From the NCBI GenBank assembly GCA_031551275.1, contig JAVBNX010000018.1, positions 1 to 64,000 on the forward strand: DNA of 64,000 nt, written 5' to 3'. A program made the position numbers and the translations under genes. The DNA is from JAVBMJ01 sp031551275 (GTDB lineage Bacteria; Bacteroidota; Bacteroidia; Bacteroidales; Rikenellaceae). Below, piece by piece: positions 50,875 through 64,000 of this stretch. How positions within the stretch are numbered: the first letter of the stretch is position 1; each line of letters opens with the position of its first letter. The notes below the pieces were generated by a model that saw only the letters and a list, made by a program, of their open reading frames with translations, was not told the DNA's origin and made no database searches.

Positions 50875-52071
50875 ATGGCAAAAGAAAAATTTGACAGGTC
50901 CAAACCGCACGTGAACATCGGTACCATCGGTCACGTTGACCACGGCAAAACCACCCTGACCGCAGCCATTACCACCGTACTGGCCAAGAAAGGTCTCTCC
51001 GAGTTGCGCTCGTTCGACTCGATCGACAACGCTCCCGAGGAGAAAGAGCGTGGTATTACCATCAACACCTCGCACGTCGAGTATTCGACCGCCAACCGCC
51101 ACTACGCGCACGTTGACTGCCCGGGTCACGCCGACTACGTGAAGAACATGGTTACGGGTGCCGCCCAGATGGACGGTGCGATCATCGTGGTTGCCGCCAC
51201 CGACGGTCCCATGCCCCAAACCCGTGAGCACATCCTGCTCGCACGCCAGGTAAACGTTCCCCGTATCGTCGTGTTCCTCAACAAGGTCGACATGGTGGAT
51301 GACGAGGAGATGTTGGAACTGGTTGAGATGGAAGTTCGCGAGCTCTTGAGCTTCTACAACTTCGACGGCGACAACACCCCCGTTATCCGCGGTTCCGCAC
51401 TCGGTGCGCTGAACGGCGAAGCCAAGTGGGAAGACAAGGTGATGGAGCTGATGGACGCTGTTGACAGCTACATCCCCATTCCTCCCCGCGAAAACGAAAA
51501 ACCCTTCCTGATGCCCGTCGAGGACGTATTCTCGATCACCGGCCGCGGTACCGTTCTGACGGGCCGTATCGAAACCGGTGTGATCAAAGTGGGCGAGCCC
51601 GTTGAGATCGTAGGTCTGCAGGAGAAAGGCGTTAAGCCCATGACCTCGACCTGTACCGGCGTCGAAATGTTCCGCAAGCTGCTCGATTCCGGCGAGGCCG
51701 GCGACAACGTAGGTCTGCTGATGCGCGGTATCGACAAGAAGGACGTGAAGCGTGGTATGGTCGTTGCCAAACCCGGCTCGATTACCCCGCACACTGTGTT
51801 CGAGGCTGAGGTCTACATCCTCAAAAAAGAGGAAGGCGGCCGCCACACCCCGTTCCACAACAAATACCGTCCGCAGTTCTACCTGCGTACGCTGGACGTA
51901 ACCGGTGAGTGCGAATTGCCCGCAGGCGTGGATATGATCATGCCCGGCGACAACATCACCATTACCGTTACGCTGATCTACCCCGTAGCCCTGAACGTAG
52001 GTCTGCGCTTCGCGATCCGCGAAGGCGGCCGTACGGTAGGTGCAGGTCAGATCACCAAGATCGTCGAGTAG
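50875..52071 (+). CDS. tuf: Translation elongation factor Tu
   Basis: 398 residues. EF-Tu is the GTPase that brings aminoacyl-tRNA to the ribosome. P-loop GHVDHGKTT, effector region RGITINT, DCPGHADY and NKVDM are present, with domains II (GRGTVLTGRIETG) and III (MIMPGDNITITV) complete. Codon use is strongly biased, as in highly expressed genes. It lies between the tRNA-Thr-Tyr-Gly group and tRNA-Trp, so processing of a shared transcript is likely. Confidence 0.98.
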   Translation: MAKEKFDRSKPHVNIGTIGHVDHGKTTLTAAITTVLAKKGLSELRSFDSIDNAPEEKERGITINTSHVEYSTANRHYAHVDCPGHADYVKNMVTGAAQMDGAIIVVAATDGPMPQTREHILLARQVNVPRIVVFLNKVDMVDDEEMLELVEMEVRELLSFYNFDGDNTPVIRGSALGALNGEAKWEDKVMELMDAVDSYIPIPPRENEKPFLMPVEDVFSITGRGTVLTGRIETGVIKVGEPVEIVGLQEKGVKPMTSTCTGVEMFRKLLDSGEAGDNVGLLMRGIDKKDVKRGMVVAKPGSITPHTVFEAEVYILKKEEGGRHTPFHNKYRPQFYLRTLDVTGECELPAGVDMIMPGDNITITVTLIYPVALNVGLRFAIREGGRTVGAGQITKIVE

Positions 52072-52089
52072 CAATACTCAAATCCCGCA

Positions 52090-52237
52090 ACGGTCCCCGG
52101 ACCGTGCGCGCGGGGGGGTCGGTTCAAAATAGGGTGTGAGTGCAACGCCCGACCCGATGTGGGACGAAGGAGCGTACTTATGTACGTGACTGAGTCACGC
52201 GAGGGGAGAAGGCAGCAATCGCGCCATATTTTGAATC
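52090..52237 (+). ncRNA. Structured element between tuf and tRNA-Trp
   Basis: This 173-base gap has no reading frame but dense pairing. Hairpin 7 bp (52090-52096 with 52099-52105); gggtcgg/ccgaccc (52116-52122 with 52149-52155); cgtac/gtacg (52173-52177 with 52182-52186); cgtgac/gtcacg (52085 block: 52185-52190 with 52194-52199), exclusive with the previous; and an 11-bp closing stem ggttcaaaata with tattttgaatc (52121-52131 with 52227-52237) enclosing about 95 bases. It could be a structured 3' UTR, a regulator, or a small RNA cut out during tRNA-Trp processing. The ncRNA label is inference. Confidence 0.45.
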
Positions 52238-52244
52238 GACAAAA

Positions 52245-52315
52245 AGGAGTGTAGTTCAAGGGCAGAATAGCGGTCTCCAAAACCGTTGATGGGGGTTCGA
52301 ATCCCTCCACTCCTG
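52245..52315 (+). tRNA. tRNA-Trp (CCA)
   Basis: 71 nt: acceptor AGGAGTG/CACTCCT, discriminator G, anticodon CCA in CTCCAAA. It lies between tuf and secE, a placement common in bacteria. Confidence 0.95.
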
Positions 52316-52336
52316 CAAAAATAAAAACGAAAGACT

Positions 52337-52537
52337 ATGAAAGTCGTCGAATACGCAAAAGAATCCTACTCGGAGCTGGTCGAAAAGGTATCCTGGCCCT
52401 CCTGGTCGCAGTTGCAGAGTTCTGCCGTCGTCGTGATGGTTGCTTCCCTAATCTTTGCAATCGTGGTCATGGCCATGGACATCAGCTTCGAAACCATAAT
52501 GAAGACCATTTACGGTTTCCTTTATCCTTACAAGTAA
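52337..52537 (+). CDS. secE: Preprotein translocase subunit SecE
   Basis: 66 residues, one membrane helix. The amphipathic YAKESYSELVEKVSWPSWSQL followed by SAVVVMVASLIFAIVVMAMDISF is the minimal SecE form. It clamps SecY in the inner membrane. One base separates it from nusG, the usual partner order. Confidence 0.95.
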   Translation: MKVVEYAKESYSELVEKVSWPSWSQLQSSAVVVMVASLIFAIVVMAMDISFETIMKTIYGFLYPYK

Positions 52538-52538
52538 G

Positions 52539-53102
52539 ATGAGCGATAAGGAGCTTAAACAATGGTATGTCGTACGTGCCATCGGCGGAAAGGAGAAGAA
52601 GGTAAAGGAGTACATCGAGGCTGAAATACGCCACTCCCACCTCGAAGACTTCATTTCGCAGGTGCTGATCCCCACCGAAAAGGTCTACACGATCCGCAAC
52701 GGCAAGAAGGTCAGCAAGGAGAAGGTTTCCTATCCTGGTTACGTGTTGGTTGAGGCAGCCCTGGTAGGTGAAATCCCGTTCATTCTTCGCAACACCCCCA
52801 ATGTACTCGGCTTCCTCGGAGATTCCAAGGAGTCCAGCTCCAAAATGGAGGCTACGCCGCTTCGTCCACACGAGGTCGCGCGTATTCTGGGCAGGGTCGA
52901 CGAAATGAGTGCAAGCGAGGAGGAAAACGAAGTTCCGTTCTTTGTCGGCGAGACGGTCAAGGTTACCGACGGTCCTTTTGCAAGTTTCGAAGGAACCATT
53001 GAGGCCGTGGACAACGACAGGAAGAAACTTCGCGTGAGTGTGAAGATCTTCGGGAGAAAGACTCCGATGGAGTTAAGTTTCATGCAAGTTGAGAAAGAGT
53101 AA
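52539..53102 (+). CDS. nusG: Transcription termination/antitermination factor NusG
   Basis: 187 residues. NGN domain (QWYVVRAIGGKEKKVKEYIE, FPGYVLVE-like YPGYVLVEA) and C-terminal KOW domain (VGETVKVTDGPFASFEGTIEAVDNDRKKLRVSV). NusG joins RNA polymerase to the ribosome or Rho. It starts one base after secE and precedes rplK by 11 bases. Confidence 0.97.
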   Translation: MSDKELKQWYVVRAIGGKEKKVKEYIEAEIRHSHLEDFISQVLIPTEKVYTIRNGKKVSKEKVSYPGYVLVEAALVGEIPFILRNTPNVLGFLGDSKESSSKMEATPLRPHEVARILGRVDEMSASEEENEVPFFVGETVKVTDGPFASFEGTIEAVDNDRKKLRVSVKIFGRKTPMELSFMQVEKE

Positions 53103-53113
53103 AAAGTAAAATT

Positions 53114-53554
53114 ATGGCAAAAGAGGTTGCTGCGTTTATCAAACTGCAGATCAAAGGCGGAGCCGCCAACCCTTCTCCTCCCGTAGGACCCGCGTTGGGT
53201 TCGAAGGGTGTGAACATCATGGACTTCTGTAAGCAGTTCAATGCCCGCACCCAAGACAAGGCAGGAAAGGTTCTCCCGGTGGTCATTACCGTCTACGGCG
53301 ATAAGTCGTTCGACTTTATCGTCAAGCAACCCCCCGTAGCCGTTCAACTCAAGGAGATGGCAAACGCCAAGTCCGGATCGCCCGAGCCCAACCGTAAAAA
53401 GGTAGGATCGGTCACCTGGGACCAGGTAAAGGCTATCGCCGAGGATAAAGCGTCAGACCTGAACAGCTTTACCTTAGAGTCGGCTATGAAGATGGTTGCC
53501 GGAACTGCCAGAAGCATGGGTATTACCGTAACCGGCGAATTTCCTAAAATGTAA
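53114..53554 (+). CDS. rplK: 50S ribosomal protein L11
   Basis: 146 residues. KLQIKGGAANPSPPVGPALGSKGVNIMDFCKQFN, the N-terminal domain with the proline-rich linker and the C-terminal rRNA-binding part (LNSFTLESAMKMVAGTARSMGI) are typical. It binds the GTPase-associated centre of 23S rRNA. 6 bases before rplA. Confidence 0.98.
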   Translation: MAKEVAAFIKLQIKGGAANPSPPVGPALGSKGVNIMDFCKQFNARTQDKAGKVLPVVITVYGDKSFDFIVKQPPVAVQLKEMANAKSGSPEPNRKKVGSVTWDQVKAIAEDKASDLNSFTLESAMKMVAGTARSMGITVTGEFPKM

Positions 53555-53560
53555 TTAAGA

Positions 53561-54262
53561 ATGGGTAAGCTGACAAAAAATCAAAAAACTGTCCTGGCCA
53601 AAATAGAGCCCGATAAGCTCTACAAGCTCCAGGAAGCGGCCGCTCTTCTGAAGGACATTACCTTTACGAAGTTCGACGCGTCGGTCGATATCGACGTGCG
53701 TCTGGGAGTTGACCCGCGCAAGGCAAACCAAATGGTCCGCGGCGTTGTTACCCTCCCCCACGGGACGGGTAAGGAGGTGCGCGTACTGGTCCTGTGTACT
53801 CCCGACAAGGAGGCAGAGGCCACGGCCGCCGGTGCGGACTATGTGGGACTGGACGAATACATCGACAAGATCAAAGCAGGTTGGACCGATGTGGACGTGA
53901 TCATTACCATGCCCAGCGTAATGGCAAAAGTGGGCGCCCTGGGTCGTATCCTGGGTCCCCGCGGGCTGATGCCCAACCCCAAGACGGGTACCGTCACGAT
54001 GGAGGTTGGCAAGGCCGTCGAAGAGGTAAAAGCCGGTAAGATCGACTTCAAAGTCGACAAATTCGGTATCGTACACACTTCGATCGGCAAAGTATCTTTC
54101 ACACCCGAAATGATCGTCGACAACGCGCGTGAGTTCATGGCTACCATCATGAAACTCAAGCCGAGCGCCGCCAAGGGAACCTACGTGTTGAGCCTGTACC
54201 TTTCAACCACGATGAGCCCCGGTTTGCCGGTCGACACCCGTTCGGTGGATGTTAAAGCATAA
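53561..54262 (+). CDS. rplA: 50S ribosomal protein L1
   Basis: 233 residues. KFDASVDIDVRLGVDPRKANQMVRG, the central LGRILGPRGLMPNPKTGTVT and the C-terminal SAAKGTYVLSLYLSTTMSPG are L1 signatures. Part of the mobile L1 stalk; L1 often represses its own operon by binding mRNA, but no L1 site is evident here. Confidence 0.98.
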   Translation: MGKLTKNQKTVLAKIEPDKLYKLQEAAALLKDITFTKFDASVDIDVRLGVDPRKANQMVRGVVTLPHGTGKEVRVLVLCTPDKEAEATAAGADYVGLDEYIDKIKAGWTDVDVIITMPSVMAKVGALGRILGPRGLMPNPKTGTVTMEVGKAVEEVKAGKIDFKVDKFGIVHTSIGKVSFTPEMIVDNAREFMATIMKLKPSAAKGTYVLSLYLSTTMSPGLPVDTRSVDVKA

Positions 54263-54274
54263 GGAGGATAGAAG

Positions 54275-54802
54275 ATGACAAGAGCAGAAAAAACCATTGT
54301 AATCGACTCCCTGGTACAAAAACTCCAGGAGTATCCTCACTTCTATCTGACCGACCTGACCGGTTTGAACGCTGAGAAGACCGCTGCCCTGCGCAAGATG
54401 TGCTTCGAGAAGGACGTCAAACTGGAGGTGGTCAAGAACACCCTGCTCGGCAAGGCTTTGGAGAAGGTGGAGAAGAACGACGCGGAACTGGTCTCGGTAT
54501 TGAGCGGTTCGACTGCCGTTATGTTCACCCACTCGGCCAAAGTTCCCGCCGTCCTGATCAAGGATTTCCGCAAAAAGAACGCCATCCCGGCGCTCAAAGC
54601 CGCCTACGCGCAGGAATGCGTCTACCTGGGCGAGCAATCGCTGGAGTCGCTGGTCAACATCAAGAGCCGCGAAGAGCTGATCGGCGAAGTGATCGGTCTG
54701 CTGCAATCGCCCGCTCAAAACCTTATCTCCGCACTCCAGGGCGCTGCCGGACAAAAAGTCGCAGGCATCGTGAAGGCTATCGAGGAGAAGAAGGGTGCTT
54801 AA
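54275..54802 (+). CDS. rplJ: 50S ribosomal protein L10
   Basis: 175 residues. KTIVIDSLVQKLQEYPHFYLTDLTGLNAEKTAALRK, the VKNTLLGKALEK rRNA-binding part and the C-terminal helix that carries L7/L12 dimers are recognisable. 55 bases before rplL. Confidence 0.97.
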   Translation: MTRAEKTIVIDSLVQKLQEYPHFYLTDLTGLNAEKTAALRKMCFEKDVKLEVVKNTLLGKALEKVEKNDAELVSVLSGSTAVMFTHSAKVPAVLIKDFRKKNAIPALKAAYAQECVYLGEQSLESLVNIKSREELIGEVIGLLQSPAQNLISALQGAAGQKVAGIVKAIEEKKGA

Positions 54803-54857
54803 TGAAGTGAGCAAAGCAAAAAAGTAAAAAACAAAAACGAATAAAAATTCTACAAAA

Positions 54858-55238
54858 ATGGCAGATGTAAAGAAATTAGCTGAAGAGTTGGTAAACCTGA
54901 CAGTTAAGGAAGTAACCGAATTGGCAGCCATCCTCAAGGATGAGTACGGCATTGAGCCCGCAGCCGCAGCCGTTGCAGTTGCAGCTCCCGCAGCAGCCGG
55001 TGCAGCAGCCGACGCTCCTGCAGAGAAGAGCACCTTCGACGTAGTTTTGACCTCCGCTGGCCAAGCCAAACTGCAGGTCGTCAAAGTCGTTAAGGACATC
55101 ACCGGCCTGGGCCTCAAAGAAGCCAAGGACCTGGTTGACGGCGCTCCCAAGGCTGTTAAAGAGGGTGTTTCCAAAGAGGAAGCCGAATCGGTTAAAGCTC
55201 AACTCGAAGAGGCCGGCGCTGACGTCGAACTCAAATAG
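54858..55238 (+). CDS. rplL: 50S ribosomal protein L7/L12
   Basis: 126 residues. N-terminal dimer domain, an Ala/Pro-rich hinge (AAAVAVAAPAAAGAAADAPA) and the C-terminal factor-binding domain (STFDVVLTSAGQAKLQVVK, GLGLKEAKDLVDGAPK). Followed by two hairpins before rpoB. Confidence 0.98.
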   Translation: MADVKKLAEELVNLTVKEVTELAAILKDEYGIEPAAAAVAVAAPAAAGAAADAPAEKSTFDVVLTSAGQAKLQVVKVVKDITGLGLKEAKDLVDGAPKAVKEGVSKEEAESVKAQLEEAGADVELK

Positions 55239-55263
55239 TCAGACCGCTTTTCAAAGCGAAACA

Positions 55264-55299
55264 GGTATGGGGCTTAGGTTTCTAAGCTCCGTACCTTTT
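55264..55299 (+). terminator. Attenuator hairpin 1 in rplL-rpoB gap
   Basis: A 14-bp stem (ggtatggggcttag with ctaagctccgtacc, two G-U pairs) and 4-base loop, followed by TTTT. It fits an intrinsic terminator that thins transcription into rpoBC, as at the same place in E. coli. Confidence 0.65.
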
Positions 55300-55410
55300 C
55301 CAATTTAGTAACACAATTGTCGCCCGTGGGGGGCAGAGGGGCTAAAGAGAGAGCCCGAAACACCACATCCACAACAGCTTGCTTGTTCAAGCGACACGAC
55401 ATCACATAAG

Positions 55411-55435
55411 CAGGAAATTCTCCCTTCCTGTTTTT
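55411..55435 (+). terminator. Attenuator hairpin 2 in rplL-rpoB gap
   Basis: A 6-bp stem (caggaa/ttcctg) with an 8-base loop and a TTTTT run, 115 bases after the first hairpin. Weaker stem but good T run. The rest of the 283-base gap holds short stems such as gggct/agccc (about 55336-55353) and no gene. Confidence 0.5.
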
Positions 55436-55521
55436 CCGGTCCAGGGCCGGTCATTAACTTTACGCTCGGTGCAGTTTCCCGGCGGACAAAGCGGTAACAC
55501 ACGTTGTTACATAAAATTTTA

Positions 55522-59334
<3,813 letters not shown>

Positions 59335-59364
59335 TACTACGGTAAGAAGAAAAAAGCAAAAGAT

Positions 59365-63610
<4,246 letters not shown>

Positions 63611-63618
<8 letters not shown>

Positions 63619-63690
63619 GGACCTTATATAAAAAGAAATCCCCTCATTCAACGGTGAGGGGATTTCTTTTTATATAAGGTCCTTGGCGCT
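63611..63690 (+). terminator. Long inverted-repeat terminator of rpoC
   Basis: Bases 63619-63646 and 63655-63682 form a perfect 28-bp stem with an 8-base loop. With one wobble the pairing extends to 63611 and 63690 and takes in the rpoC stop codon. Internal T runs on both strands suit a bidirectional terminator between rpoC and the convergent sugar kinase gene. Confidence 0.8.
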
Positions 63691-63696
63691 CTCCTT

Positions 63697-63720
63697 TGCA
63701 GCTTTTTGTAAAAAGCTGCA
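63697..63720. terminator. Second palindrome after rpoC
   Basis: tgcagcttttt pairs with aaaaagctgca (11 bp, 2-base centre). It is close to the previous stem and to the end of the minus-strand kinase gene, so it may back up termination in either direction. Confidence 0.55.
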
Positions 63721-63752
63721 CCAAAAACTTTTCTGATATTACTTTGCTCGGA

Positions 63753-64000
63753 TTAACCTGCCACCCACACAAGTGACGATGCGCCGAGGACTGCGGCGTT
63801 TTTATCCATCAGGGCGGAGGGCAGGATGTCGATCTTGCCTTTGTAGTTGGCCAGAAGGTTCTCCTCCATAGCTTTCTTCGCGGGCTCGAAGAGCAACTTT
63901 CCGGCACGGGCCACGCCGCCGAAGACGAAGATCGCCTGTGGACGGGTGATCGTTATCGCGGTGGCTAACGCCGCGCCCAGGGTCTCCCCGGTGCGGGTCA
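63753..64000 (-). CDS. ROK-family sugar kinase, C-terminal part
   Basis: About 82 codons run off the window edge; the stop is TAA at 63755-63753. Translated by hand the segment reads TRTGETLGAALATAITITRP, then IFVFGGVARAGKLLFEPAKK, then ILPSALMDKNAAVLGASSLVW. This is the usual end of ROK glucokinases or N-acetylhexosamine kinases (FGGVARAG, DKNAAVLGAS). The N-terminal ATP site, sugar site and zinc cluster are outside the window, so the substrate cannot be told. Confidence 0.85.
   Translation of the reverse strand, partial: TRTGETLGAALATAITITRPQAIFVFGGVARAGKLLFEPAKKAMEENLLANYKGKIDILPSALMDKNAAVLGASSLVWVAG

Overview
The window looks like a chromosomal segment of a moderately GC-rich member of Bacteroidota. 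A gut-type Bacteroidales close to Alistipes/Rikenellaceae is my best guess, from protein character and GC. Evidence for the phylum: SusC/SusD pairs, a hybrid two-component system, fimbrillin-type and GLUG lipoproteins, many lipoprotein signal peptides, absence of clear Shine-Dalgarno sites, and repeated TAnnTTTG -7 boxes upstream of genes. I see no rRNA, CRISPR array, insertion sequence or prophage.

Layout. 1-6.9 kb is housekeeping: rplS (minus) diverging from a tight plus operon surE / TlpA-like lipoprotein / rsgA / trmH / class III aminotransferase, then an AT-rich orphan lipoprotein gene and efp (both minus). 6.9-24.1 kb is a complete polysaccharide utilization locus (PUL). A 1335-residue hybrid sensor/regulator on minus faces an eight-gene plus operon: GH88, SusC, SusD, GH105, uroporphyrinogen-decarboxylase-family protein, MFS hexuronate-type transporter, and two tandem alginate-lyase-superfamily proteins, the second fused to a DUF1961 domain. 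24.1-35.8 kb holds a SAM methyltransferase and a minus operon of surface lipoproteins (DUF5119/FimB-like, fimbrillin+GLUG, fimbrillin, fimbrillin+GLUG) ending in a large (alpha/alpha)-barrel glycosidase. Divergent to it is a third lyase paralogue carrying a BACON domain. 35.9-49.7 kb is envelope and housekeeping: DUF3575, M23 peptidase, YhbP-like protein, ispD, a PH-like membrane protein, tsaD, then tamB-exbB-exbD-tonB-DUF1573-mtaD-GT2. 49.7-64 kb is the translation/transcription block: tRNA-Leu (minus), then tRNA-Thr-Tyr-Gly-tuf-tRNA-Trp-secE-nusG-rplKAJL-rpoBC, and the C-terminal end of a ROK-family sugar kinase (minus).

How it works together (inference): the PUL lyases should cut a uronic-acid polymer at the surface or in the periplasm. 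SusC/D import the fragments, GH88 and GH105 remove the unsaturated 4,5-ene uronyl ends, and the MFS protein takes free uronate or its derivatives into the cytosol. The URO-D-family protein suggests a methyl-transfer step, for example on an O-methylated sugar. No sulfatase is present, so the target is probably not a sulfated glycosaminoglycan. The nearby fimbrillin/GLUG cluster with a third lyase and a glycosidase looks like a second surface system for a related glycan. The TamB/ExbBD/TonB operon could energise SusC-type import. The least-described parts are the URO-D-containing polyuronate PUL, the fimbrillin/GLUG/glycosidase operon paired with a BACON-lyase, and a roughly 117-nt structured element between tuf and tRNA-Trp.
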